This document shows, piece after piece, positions 44,401-56,630 of a stretch of 64,000 bases of DNA; position 1 is the first letter of the stretch, and the number at the start of each line of letters is the position of its first letter. A program made the translations under genes and the position numbers. Source of the DNA: Protula sp. h YS-2021 (lineage: Eukaryota; Annelida; Polychaeta; Sabellida; Serpulidae). The stretch spans positions 20,365,066 to 20,429,065 of the forward strand of contig OX457033.1 in NCBI GenBank assembly GCA_949752745.1. Direction: 5' to 3'. The notes beneath the pieces are model-generated. The model made no database searches and was not told the DNA's origin. It worked only from the letters and a program-made list of their open reading frames with translations.

Positions 44401-47400
44401 TGTAGTTTGATCTGTCATATTTTTGTTTACAAGTCTGTTTGGCTTTGGAGTGATCTGTGATGATTTTATGCAATTTGTTCCGGCAAATGTTCCTTTTATT
44501 GAGTTTTCCTTATTTCCTTCATTCATTCTTGCATTATTTCATGTAATGATTTATTATAATTTTTTCTGGCTAAGATTCCTTTCCTATATTTCATATGCTT
44601 GGTTTGAATTCGATTATATAATGAGTGGAAAAGGTGCTTACAAGTACAGTGCTTTTTGATTTCACAAGAATGCACAAATTGTAGTCAATATCTGTGACAG
44701 AAACTTGATTTATTTAAGTTACTTTTATTTCTGTAAGATACTTAAAAATACTTTTTTCAAAATACAAGACAGGGGCTGTCAACTAAAGTGTGCATGATAT
44801 ACCTCATAGTAAAATTATAATAAATATTACTGAGCACATTTTACAACTGATAATTTATGTTTCTGTGTAGATTCATCCAGTCAGAGATCAATAAAACAAA
44901 TGAATAACAAAATTCTTAAAATCTTCTATTACATTTTGTGTAATTTGGCTAATTTATTTAAGTGCCACTGTTACGGGGTGTCTAGAAATAAAACTTTGAT
45001 GCAAGATCAGAATGACCTCATAAACGTAGGAACTGGTAGCTAAGGAGGCAAGTCATCAAGATTCTATTTCATTGATTTGAGCTAGGTAAAATGGCTGCAT
45101 TTATCCCAACGTACTTCTATATTCTTACAATTTTGCATAGCAAATTAATATCTATTCCCAAGTAAAGCTTGATTTTGCAAAAGCGAAGTTCCTTTAATAT
45201 TTTATCCAAACCTTTTAGTAAGAAAGAGTATTGCATTATCTTGATAAAACCTAAAAGTGCTTAACACTTAAAGTTACAAATTATCCGATGGGCCATCAAT
45301 TATTCCTTGCAGAAGTCAGCCTATGTTGGTACTGCAAGTACTTGAGAACTTTCAAATATCGAACGTTTTAATCCTAGATCTTGTGGAAATACATGAGGAT
45401 GCTATAAGGACTGGGAAAGAAGTAATTCTCTAATGGGTTCCAAGCCTGTTCTGACTTCCAATTCCATACTCAAACATCAAATACCAAACGAAACCAATCT
45501 GGGGCTGTATCGGTAGTAGCTTTGTTTATCTTGTTGGTTTTGATTACACACTGGATTTCAACTGGAATACCACTGTTTCTAGTAACTAACCAGCACAGAC
45601 ACAATGTAACCCGCTAAGGGTCGGCCGTGTCGCTAAATCGTATAACTAACTAACTATTCTCATGGTTACCATCCATACTTTGGACTCCATTTGTTGTCCT
45701 CTGTAGTTTTTCTTCTGGCGGTATATATGCTTTGGAGAATTCGTCTTCATGTTGTTTGCTTTTGTGCTCTAAACTGTTTGTACTGATTTAGCATACATCT
45801 GTAGTTTGATCTGTCATACTTTTGTTTACAAGTCTGTTTGGCTTTGGAATGATCTGTGATGATTTTATGCAATTTGTTCCGGCAAATGTTCCTTTTATTG
45901 AGTTTTCCTTATTTCCTTCATTCATTCTTGCATTATTTCATGTAATGATTTATTATAATTTTTTCTGGCTAAGATTCCTTTCCTATATTTCATATGCTTG
46001 GTTTGAATTCGATTATATAATGAGTGGAAAAGGTGCTTACAAGTACAGTGCTTTTTGATTTCACAAGAATGCACAAATTGTAGTCAATATCTGTGACAGA
46101 AACTTGATTTATTTAAGTTACTTTTATTTCTGTAAGATACTTAAAAATACTTTTTTCAAAATACAAGACAGGGGCTGTCAACTAAAGTGTGCATGATATA
46201 CCTCATAGTAAAATTATAATAAATATTACTGAGCACATTTTACAACTGATAATTTATGTTTCTGTGTAGATTCATCCAGTCAGAGATCAATAAAACAAAT
46301 GAATAACAAAATTCTTAAAATCTTCTATTACATTTTGTGTAATTTGGCTAATTTATTTAAGTGCCACTGTTACGGGGTGTCTAGAAATAAAACTTTGATG
46401 CAAGATCAGAATGACCTCATAAACGTAGGAACTGGTAGCTAAGGAGGCAAGTCATCAAGATTCTATTTCATTGATTTGAGCTAGGTAAAATGGCTGCATT
46501 TATCCCAACGTACTTCTATATTCTTACAATTTTGCATAGCAAATTAATATTCATTCCCAAGTAAAGCTTGATTTTGCAAAAGCGAAGTTCCTTTAATATT
46601 TTATCCAAACCTTTTAGTAAGAAAGAGTATTGCATTATCTTGATAAAACCTAAAAGTGCTTAACACTTAAAGTTACAAATTATCCGATGGGCCATCAATT
46701 ATTCTTTGCAGAAGTCACCCTATGTTGGTACTGCAAGTACTTGAGAACTTTCAAATATCGAACGTTTTAATTCTAGATCTTGTGGAAATACATGAGGATG
46801 CTATAAGGACTGGGAAAGAAGTAATTCTCTAATGGGTTCCAAGCCTGTTCTGACTTCCAATTCCATACTCAAACATCAAATACCAAACGAAACCAATCTG
46901 GGGCTGTATCGGTAGTAGCTTTGTTTATCTTGTTGGTTTTGATTACACACTGGATTTCAACTGGAATACCACTGTTTCTAGTAACTGACCAGCACAGACA
47001 CAATGTAACCCGCTAAGGGTCGGCCGTGTCGTTAATCGTATAACTAACTAACTATTCTCATGGTTACCATCCATACTTTGGACTCCATTTGTTGTCCTCT
47101 GTAGTTTTTCTTCTGGCGGTATATATGCTTTGGAGAATTCGTCTTCATGTTGTTTGCTTTTGTGCTCTAAACTGTTTGTACTGATTTAGCATACATCTGT
47201 AGTTTGATCTGTTATATTTTTGTTTACAAGTCTGTTTGGCTTTGGAGTGATCTGTGATGATTTTATGCAATTTGTTCCGGCAAATGTTCCTTTTATTGAG
47301 TTTTCCTTATTTCCTTCATTCATTCTTGCATTATTTCATGTAATGATTTATTATAATTTTTTCTGGCTAAGATTCCTTTCCTATATTTCATATGCTTGGT

Positions 47401-50400
47401 TTGAATTCGATTATATAATGAGTGGAAAAGGTGCTTACAAGTACAGTGCTTTTTGATTTCACAAGAATGCACAAATTGTAGTCAATATCTGTGACAGAAA
47501 CTTGATTTATTTAAGTTATTTTTATTTCTGTAAGATACTTAAAAATACTTTTTTCAAAATACAAGACAGGGGCTGTCAACTAAAGTGTGCATGATATACC
47601 TCATAGTAAAATTATAATAAATATTACTGAGCACGTTTTACAACTGATAATTTATGTTTCTGTGTAGATTCATCCAGTCAGAGATCAATAAAACAAATGA
47701 ATAACAAAATTCTTAAAATCTTCTATTACATTTTGTGTAATTTGGCTAATTTATTTAAGTGCCACTGTTACGGGGTGTCTAGAAATAAAACTTTGATGCA
47801 AGATCAGAATGACCTCATAAACGTAGGAACTGGTAGCTAAGGAGGCAAGTCATCAAGATTCTATTTCATTGATTTGAGCTAGGTAAAATGGCTGCATTTA
47901 TCCCAACGTACTTCTATATTCTTACAATTTTGCATAGCAAATTAATATCTATTCCTAAGTAAAGCTTGATTTTGCAAAAGCGAAGTTCCTTTAATATTTT
48001 ATCCAAACCTTTTAGTAAGAAAGAGTATTGCATTATCTTGATAAAACCTAAAAGTGCTTAACACTTAAAGTTACAAATTATCCGATGGGCCATCAATTAT
48101 TCCTTGCAGAAGTCAGCCTATGTTGGTACTGCAAGTACTTGAGAACTTTCAAATATCGAACGTTTTAATCCTAGATCTTGTGGAAATACATGAGGATGCT
48201 ATAAGGACTGGGAAAGAAGTAATTCTCTAATGGGTTCCAAGCCTGTTCTGACTTCCAATTCCATACTCAAACATCAAATACCAAACGAAACCAATCTGGG
48301 GCTGTATCGGTAGTAGCTTTGTTTATCTTGTTGGTTTTGATTACACACTGGATTTCAACTGGAATACCACTGTTTCTAGTAACTAACCAGCACAGACACA
48401 ATGTAACCCGCTAAGGGTCGGCCGTGTCGCTAAATCGTATAACTAACTAACTATTCTCATGGTTACCATCCATACTTTGGACTCCATTTGTTGTCCTCTG
48501 TAGTTTTTCTTCTGGCGGTATATATGCTTTGGAGAATTCGTCTTCATGTTGTTTGCTTTTGTGCTCTAAACTGTTTGTACTGATTTAGCATACATCTGTA
48601 GTTTGATCTGTCATATTTTTGTTTACAAGTCTGTTTGGCTTTGGAGTGATCTGTGATGATTTTATGCAATTTGTTCCGGCAAATGTTCCTTTTATTGAGT
48701 TTTCCTTATTTCCTTCATTCATTCTTGCATTATTTCATGTAATGATTTATTATAATTTTTTCTGGCTAAGATTCCTTTCCTATATTTCATATGCTTGGTT
48801 TGAATTCGATTATATAATGAGTGGAAAAGGTGCTTACAAGTACAGTGCTTTTTGATTTCACAAGAATGCACAAATTGTAGTCAATATCTGTGACAGAAAC
48901 TTGATTTATTTAAGTTACTTTTATTTCTGTAAGATACTTAAAAATACTTTTTTCAAAATACAAGACAGGGGCTGTCAACTAAAGTGTGCATGATATACCT
49001 CATAGTAAAATTATAATAAATATTACTGAGCACGTTTTACAACTGATAATTTATGTTTCTGTGTAGATTCATCCAGTCAGAGATCAATAAAACAAATGAA
49101 TAACAAAATTCTTAAAATCTTCTATTACATTTTGTGTAATTTGGCTAATTTATTTAAGTGCCACTGTTACGGGGTGTCTAGAAATAAAACTTTGATGCAA
49201 GATCAGAATGACCTCATAAACGTAGGAACTGGTAGCTAAGGAGGCAAGTCATCAAGATTCTATTTCATTGATTTGAGCTAGGTAAAATGGCTGCATTTAT
49301 CCCAACGTACTTCTATATTCTTACAATTTTGCATAGCAAATTAATATTCATTCCCAAGTAAAGCTTGATTTTGCAAAAGCGAAGTTCCTTTAATATTTTA
49401 TCCAAACCTTTTAGTAAGAAAGAGTATTGCATTATCTTGATAAAACCTAAAAGTGCTTAACACTTAAAGTTACAAATTATCCGATGGGCCATCAATTATT
49501 CTTTGCAGAAGTCAGCCTATGTTGGTACTGCAAGTACTTGAGAACTTTCAAATATCGAACGTTTTAATTCTAGATCTTGTGGAAATACATGAGGATGCTA
49601 TAAGGACTGGGAAAGAAGTAATTCTCTAATGGGTTCCAAGCCTGTTCTGACTTCCAATTTCATACTCAAACATCAAATACCAAACGAAACCAATCTGGGG
49701 CTGTATCGGTAGTAGCTTTGTTTATCTTGTTGGTTTTGATTACACACTGGATTTCAACTGGAATACCACTGTTTCTAGTAACTAACCAGCACAGACACAA
49801 TGTAACCCGCTAAGGGTCGGCCGTGTCGCTAAATCGTATAACTAACTAACTATTCTCATGGTTACCATCCATACTTTGGACTCCATTTGTTGTCCTCTGT
49901 AGTTTTTCTTCTGGCGGTATATATGCTTTGGAGAATTCGTCTTCATGTTGTTTGCTTTTGTGCTCTAAACTGTTTGTACTGATTTAGCATACATCTGTAG
50001 TTTGATCTGTCATATTTTTGTTTACAAGTCTGTTTGGCTTTGGAGTGATCTGTGATGATTTTATGCAATTTGTTCCGGCAAATGTTCCTTTTATTGAGTT
50101 TTCCTTATTTCCTTCATTCATTCTTGCATTATTTCATGTAATGATTTATTATAATTTTTTCTGGCTAAGATTCCTTTCCTATATTTCATATGCTTGGTTT
50201 GAATTCGATTATATAATGAGTGGAAAAGGTGCTTACAAGTACAGTGCTTTTTGATTTCACAAGAATGCACAAATTGTAGTCAATATCTGTGACAGAAACT
50301 TGATTTATTTAAGTTACTTTTATTTCTGTAAGATACTTAAAAATACTTTTTTTCAAAATACAAGACAGGGGCTGTCAACTAAAGTGTGCATGATATACCT

Positions 50401-50660
50401 CATAGCAAATTAAAATAAATATTACTGAGCACATTTTACAATTGATAATTTATGTTTCTGTGTAGATTCATCCAGTCAGAGATCAATAAAACAAATGAAT
50501 AACAAAATTCCTAAAATTTTTCTTTTACATTTTGTATAGTTTTGGTTAGTTAAGGCAAGTTCTCTTAATTTTGTACCTAAACCTTATAGCAAGTAAGAGC
50601 ATTGCATTGTCTTGATAAAACATAAAAATGATGAACACCTAAAGTTACAAACTGATTTTA
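41123..50660. repeat. Seven-copy 1.38-1.40-kb macrosatellite
   Basis: Near-identical units start at 41123, 42505, 43888, 45287, 46686, 48084 and 49483 (anchor 'gatgggccatcaattatt'), giving lengths 1382, 1383, 1399, 1399, 1398 and 1399. Each unit starts inside the RNase H remnant of the upstream retrotransposon, passes its 3' tail, and adds ~1 kb of other DNA. The last unit is clean to about 50510 and then degenerate to about 50655, with an internal deletion. Each unit carries the same hydrophobic frame (63 codons from an ATG; 78 if read from TTG), not called as a gene. Confidence 0.96.
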
Positions 50661-51720
50661 CAACAAATTTGCAACAATTACAAAAAATTTAATAGTAGTT
50701 TAAGATCTCACCAATATTAAAGGTCACGTTAGAAGTGGATGTATTTTATATATTCATTAACAATTCAGTAAGGAGAATGGATTATTGAGGCAACAATAGA
50801 ACAGTAAATCGATCTTTGACTTTCATCCTCGTGATGTGTTTCTTTGAGTGCCTAGCTGCAGGTAAGACATCTGATTTCGTTTACATTACATAACGAGAAT
50901 TGCTTAGTTTCTGTTTTAATCACTCTATTAACTCAGGAATATGATAGGCAACTAACACACCAAATAAGTAAGTTAAGGATCAGGAATGTCTAGCAATCTG
51001 AAAATTTAAATGTCGTAACATTTATACTTTAACGATAGAAACATAGCGGATCGGAATATTCGCCAAACCCATTGCTTCGAACTGAGCGAGCTGGTTGTTG
51101 TGCTAGATTAATCAGTCCTTTTAAATACTACTTGAAAATTCATTTCAGATTGTATTAGTACTTTCTACGCATTGTTGCTAATCTGGCCATCATCTCCAAT
51201 TATACACAACAGAATTACTCGCAATAATCTAATTCAAGATGTTATCTGGTTAGATGATGTTTTTCTGACCAATGTGAGCGATCGTTAAAATACCAAGTAG
51301 ATGCAAAAATGCAGTTTTTTCCACGCAATCTTATTATTCAGTGCAAAAATAGCATATTTTATGTCTCTTTTGCAGAGCCATACCTTCGGGTTGCTTTACT
51401 TGGTAATGTGAAATATGTGGCGGCATGGTATGACATCTCCTGTCTCAGCACGAAAGAGGAAATCAAATGAATATCAATTCATTCTGTTATGCAAGGAAAA
51501 ATGACCTGATTTACTGTTTTCTGGAGGACTGTATAGTATTACATAAAGTGCGAGTTGAATGTAACGTCCGCAGGTTATAAAATATTGAAAGTAAAATACT
51601 ATTAAATAGAAATAAATTAAGTGTCAATAACGTCTCGTCTGGGAAACATTTAATTCTAAATTTTTCTGCAATTGCCTTTGTTTGTGAGGTTGAAATTGAA
51701 AAGAATGTGGATTTTTAATC

Positions 51721-51749
51721 TCACTCACTCACTCACTCACTCACTCACT
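51721..51749. repeat. (CACT)n microsatellite
   Basis: About seven CACT units, followed by a C/T-rich stretch. Confidence 0.95.
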
Positions 51750-52000
51750 ATCTCTCCCCCTCTCCCCTTCTCTCACTCCTTACAAAGACTGTATGTGCAG
51801 TCTTGAAGGACACACTTTATCGACTACTTATGTGGCTTCTTTACAGAAAACAGCCGTTTAACAAAACGATGACAGCACTAGACTTGCCCCCAGCCGCGGT
51901 ATTCACAAAGGTTAATTTTTTTCTATTAAGTGGTCCAGTTAGTTATTCAGCTAATTCTAACAATTTTGATTAGCTAACAGAGATTGTTAATTTATATTTA

Positions 52001-52033
52001 TGAAGCAGGTGAACTAAAAGTTCACTTGCTTCA
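52001..52033. repeat. 15-bp inverted repeat (hairpin)
   Basis: tgaagcaggtgaact and agttcacttgcttca pair across a three-base loop with one mismatch. It may be the centre of a small foldback element bounded by 'ttcacaaaggttaa' near 51904, but a matching right end was not clear. Confidence 0.6.
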
Positions 52034-52752
52034 TGAATAACAAAAGTTAAGCTGCTGATTTTGTTAAGTTAAGTGGAACAGTTAAGTAGAAGATTTCCGG
52101 GAATTTCTTAATGACGTAGCAATGGCAAGGTCGTCACAGAAGAGAGTGAGTGTAATGCTATTTAATGTGTAAAAAGTTTTACATCAGAAACCCTGTAACA
52201 CCTATGTTCTTTTCAATAGCATAGGATGCTTTTATAAATGACTTGGGTAAAATTTTATGGCAAAATAAAAATATTATGTTTTAATTTTAAATTGTCAAAT
52301 GAATAATAATTTTATAATGTATATGTGCATGTGTGTTGTGATGGTGGGGGTAGGGCTTCGTAGGAGGTTTGACTATAGAATGTTAGAGGGTTCTCAGTTT
52401 TTTCATCTGAGTTTGGTAAAAGTTTTCAGAATTGTAATTGTAACAAAATATTCTATTCAAAAACAAACAACATAAGTATATCTTTTTATTATTATTTTCA
52501 GGTCATGACATTTGGCATTCTCATTTGCGGAAGTTAGGTGTCGAAAACGAACGTATTTTATTATGATGTAAAACTATTTCGTCGCGTTTACAAATAAACA
52601 TTATTAACAGGTTGTTCCTCTACACACCGACAAAGAGCAGAAGATAAAACACACAAAAGAACCCAAGGTCGACGGGATTTGCACTACTCGTATATGATCG
52701 ACAGACGACTCCTGCTTGGGACTTCCCTAAGTGCTGTGATATTCTACTGGAT

Positions 52753-53635
52753 AATCATTTGACCATCCAGACAAAGACCACTCGCAATTTGACCATCCGC
52801 CGTTTGACCATACCGCAATTTGACCATTTCCTTAGTGAAATAACGGACATTTGACCACATTTTACAAAAAGTACCAAAATGCAAAAAGGCTTCTAAAAAC
52901 ATTGCAAATTTCAAAACAGTAGGTTTTCACCTTTGCACTTGAAACTAGACTTGAAATATTTTTTATAAGTGGTATCAGCGGTACCGTTTATAGGGTTGAA
53001 GAGACAGTGTGGATACACTTAAGTATGCAACCAACTTTTGCCCTCACTCGGGCTGTAATAAAATGCTGTTAAGAGAAGTTGGTTTTAACACACTGAAAAG
53101 TGGTAGTAGTTTTGAGATTTGGTTTTATTGGTGCATTGGTGAAAAAGAAATAAAACGAAATCTCAAAACTACTACCACTTTTCAGTGTGTTAAAACCAAC
53201 TTCTCTTAACAGCATTGCAAATTTCAGTTCAAAGAAGGGTTGGGTTTCATGAAAGAGATTATGTGCTCATCCATTTCTTTAGTGTGGTCATTTTGAGTCA
53301 CTGCGTGTCGCATTTAGCGGAATTCTAAGTACCCGGTTGATTTCTGCACTCCGGCAGTGTGGCAATAATGCCAGACTTGGTGGAAGCAGCGTTATAGCAA
53401 CAAATCTAAACACTTTGGGAGGCAGTGGCCATCTCCGTACTCCGGTGTTAAAGCAACAAACCCAGACATGGTGGAATCTGTTGCGTCAGCGCAGGAACTT
53501 TTTTTGGTATAAATACTCCAAAAGGTCGTCAAATGTCCGTTTTTTATTAAGGAGATGGTCAAATTGCGGTAGGTTCAAATGTCGTATGGTCAAATTGCGG
53601 ATTGTCATTTGTCCGGATGGTCAAATGTCCTACAC
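52753..53635. mobile_element. Inverted-repeat element with 'TTTGACCAT' subterminal repeats
   Basis: The left ~105 bp and right ~115 bp are inverted copies carrying repeated (g)caatttgaccat motifs. Both pass through 'ggacatttgac' at their inner side. It is ~0.88 kb with no transposase frame. A separate perfect hairpin lies at its centre. Superfamily not assigned. Confidence 0.8.
53062..53216. repeat. Long near-perfect hairpin, 68-bp arms
   Basis: Arms 53062-53129 and 53149-53216 are reverse complements. The outer 59 bp match perfectly (from aatgctgttaagagaagttg inward), with one mismatch in the inner 9 bp and a 19-bp loop. The arms are far better preserved than the host element's termini, so the inversion is recent or under some constraint. 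Confidence 0.95.
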
Positions 53636-53637
53636 CC

Positions 53638-54045
53638 AGATAATCCAGAGCGTTTGCCTGGTGCTCCGTGGACAGGATTTTAAAGCCGTCATCTGCTTTC
53701 TGGACGATGGCTTCTTCGTAATATCAAAAAGTACAAAGATGTATTGGAAGCCTTGGGATACCTCATCCACTTGTTAGTTTTGCTCGGTTTCTCCATCAGC
53801 TGGGAGAACGCATCAAGAGACTAGCCTCCGTTTCCCTTGCCATCAAACGATGGGCACCACTCCTAGTGCCTTCAACGTCTTCAACGACCACACCTTGATT
53901 CTCGGCACGTTGAAGAGGAGTTCAACAAGAAACACTCTCGCCTCGGATATTTTGACGGATATTCTCATGCTATGTGTTTCCTATGGCATTAAGGTGACTG
54001 CTTCGCATACCGAAAGCCTTTGCGAACAAGCTCGCAGGACATAAT
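53638..54045 (+). mobile_element. DIRS-like reverse transcriptase/RNase H relic
   Basis: The frame reads LRGQDFKAVICFLDDGFFV, matching the YLDDG catalytic region typical of DIRS-type RTs. After a frameshift it continues with EALGYL and LLGFSISWE, the 'GF.(I/V)NWEKS' block. Further on, LGTLKRSSTRNTLASDIL then SYGIKVTASHTES resembles the RNase H segment of the same class ('LTAAHIPG' region). It is a fragment with frameshifts and no intact ends. Confidence 0.55.
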
Positions 54046-55730
54046 CTTGTAAGTCCTCGGCCTACCCACGATTCTTTCGTCCTCAGACACTCGACGATAC
54101 TGGACCGTGAGATAACCGGATGGAGAAATCATCCGTTGTAGGAGAAGTAAATATCTATTCCCGCCACTTAGTGTTTAGTTACTCAAACCCAGGAAACTAC
54201 ATCGTTTTGGGAAGACTTTGGACTGTTGGCACCTTGCGTGCATCCGCTTTGCGTTATTTGAATCTTTATGTGTTGTTCAATCAAGGAAAGAAGCAACGAA
54301 AAATACGGTTTACCAGAAACGTTCCTACTTTTATTAGAGTTTAATTGATTGTATTTTACCTGATTATGTGCCAGAGACACGAATTAAGATAACGTGACTG
54401 GGTGGGAGCAGTTTTAATGAATGAAATAAAATTTATTTCCTTTCAAAACGGCCGCATTTGTATGCGTTATGGTAAATGTCACTGTCTAAGTAAAACAGAA
54501 CGAATCAATTACAATGAATTTGTAATTGGCTGAAGCAACCCTCTGAACTCATGCCCCTACAGGTCGCGCTTTGTACTCATTGGCAACAGAGCGAATTTTC
54601 CCTGGCTTATGGTTGATAGAAACAACAATCTAAGCTCTTACATTGTAAGAAACAACAATGTAAGCCTTCGGCGCCCTAAATTATCGACAGTGAGCACGCA
54701 CGATGCCCACCCAAACAACTCGAAATATTACTAAGAAATATGTTTAATGGATAAACCAATATGTAAGTGCACACATCACATTCTGTGCATGTTTTAATTA
54801 CGTTGTGATGTTTGTAAAATCCTTGTGGAATTTGTGAAAATTGTATTATTGCACTGTTCCGTTGAACAATGTATATTGTAAAGTTATCGACATATAATCA
54901 AACAAGGGTGATTGGATTCGATTATTTTAATGCCTACTCTCACAAAAACTGATGTTGTAACTATTAAAATCCACAACGTCTTCATGTATGATTGCACTAC
55001 AAAGTACAACATATCATGCATGGCAAAATTGCATAAATGGTCAGAAACTTGTCGCTAGTTAATTAACCTAGACCTGATGTGAAAAGATTGTCTTCTGGAT
55101 TTCAGGCCTTGCAATGCTTCCACCATTAAGACTGAATCTTTGAAAGATGTCAAAAATCATCACTTCTCAAATCAGTAAATAATCAGCTATCGACTGAAAC
55201 AAATTTTTGACTTTAAATGGATAAAAACAAATGATAACTTAAATGTCTTTGCAGCCGGCGTGCATTTAATTTCAAACCTGCATGATGCAGTATATATCAT
55301 ACAATGTGAATCGCAGAACATTGACAAGGGTTTTCATTCCAAAAACTGTTTATCCTGGAAAATTTGTATATGAAGCTAATTTAATACATTTTTTCCAGTA
55401 TCGAGATGTAACATTTGAACTTCTGCTGTCTTCTCTTCTCGTATATGACACCGATGAATCCAAGACATTGATTTGCGATGTCACAAATTGCGAATTATTT
55501 ATTTTTTCCGAAGACTAACCTTGTAATTTCATTATCACGACCAGACTTAAGATTGTTTATATGGGCTGTTATATCAACATTACATTTTAAAAAACCGTCG
55601 TTTTTATGGGATCAACGTTAACACAGAATATCAAGTTTGAATTTGAAAACATCACTATCGAAAGTTAATTCTCAAAGTTAATACAAATCCACGAGTATTA
55701 TGTGCAAAATAGTGTGCTTTCCATTGCATT
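54046..55730. other. AT-rich region; no gene recognised
   Basis: One 78-codon ATG frame lies at 55282-55518, but it has no motif, no evident splice context and AT-rich codons. Left uncalled. Confidence 0.4.
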
Positions 55731-55920
55731 CACAAACGTTAATCTGTACAGTTAACTGTACTCCTAGAAGCGACAAGCAGTTGATCTAGATGTATGACGC
55801 AAACATTTTTAGGTTAAATTTTGTTTGTTTAATGGGGTAAATTTATTAATTTACTTTCGGATGCTCTAGTTGCTAACGGGACAGTTAACGGAATCAGTTA
55901 ACTGTACAGTTAAATTTGTG
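55731..55920. mobile_element. Small inverted-repeat element (MITE)
   Basis: cacaaacgttaatctgtaca at the left and, reversed, cacaaatttaactgtacagt at the right form ~26-bp imperfect terminal inverted repeats 190 bp apart. Both contain gttaactgtac palindromes. Confidence 0.65.
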
Positions 55921-56044
55921 ACTCTGTCAGAAATCACTAAATGAGGTGATAACAGTAAAATTTAAATGAAATATGTATTCAAGAAATAATAGAAATTAAT
56001 GTAGTGTAATTGAGGTTTTGAACTTCTGAATAAACATGTAAAGA

Positions 56045-56630
56045 CAGCAGAGTCTCTCAAATCCGAACTCGGCGGGGGACATGGATTTTGTTTGGATATA
56101 AGGTAATTTCGGTCGTTTATGAGTACCAATAAAGCGATTTCTGTGTGTATGTTCTTTGATGTTACATTTGTGGTATAATTTGAACAAGACAAGAAAAAAA
56201 AAGCAACAACAGTGTGCACAGTCGGTCGCTTATACACAATATTTACACTGAAGTGAATCTGCCTTTTTGTACGCAATTTTAACCCGTCTTTTTGCTAAGA
56301 AAAACTGGTGATTTCTTTCTGTTTAAATCCATTAGTCCGATTGGCAGTTGCTTTAGCTCGAAGCAGACTATCTGTCGATAAACATACAGTGTATCTACGC
56401 TAGATGTTGCTATGGCTACCAAATAAAGGGGCAATTTAGTGCCGTAAAATACTCAGATTATGTGTATACAACAACAGACAATATTTGACAAGAATTAAGG
56501 CACAGAAACTGCAAAAGAATTGGTGGGTTTTCTGAGTTCGGATATGGGAGTAAATGTTCGGGGGACACGTTTTGAATTCGGGCATAGGAAAGTTCGGATA
56601 TGGGAGGGTCGGATTTAAGAGACTCTACTG
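56045..56630. mobile_element. Tigger-like MITE
   Basis: Left end cagcagagtctctcaaatcc and reversed right end cagtagagtctcttaaatcc are inverted repeats of ~25 bp with few mismatches, of the CAGTAGAGTCTC type seen in pogo/Tigger elements. TA flanks are not intact (GA left, CA right). No coding capacity. Confidence 0.75.

Larger units (their letters stand above)
50661..52752. other. Region after the macrosatellite; no gene seen
   Basis: AT-rich DNA without a recognisable exon. It holds a (CACT)n microsatellite (51721-51749) and a short hairpin (52001-52033). Confidence 0.45.

Noticed and set aside
41642..50254. Seven-member family of 78-residue proteins
   Set aside because: The 78-codon version begins at TTG. 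The copies are simply the same stretch of a near-identical tandem repeat, so they do not count as separate conserved genes.
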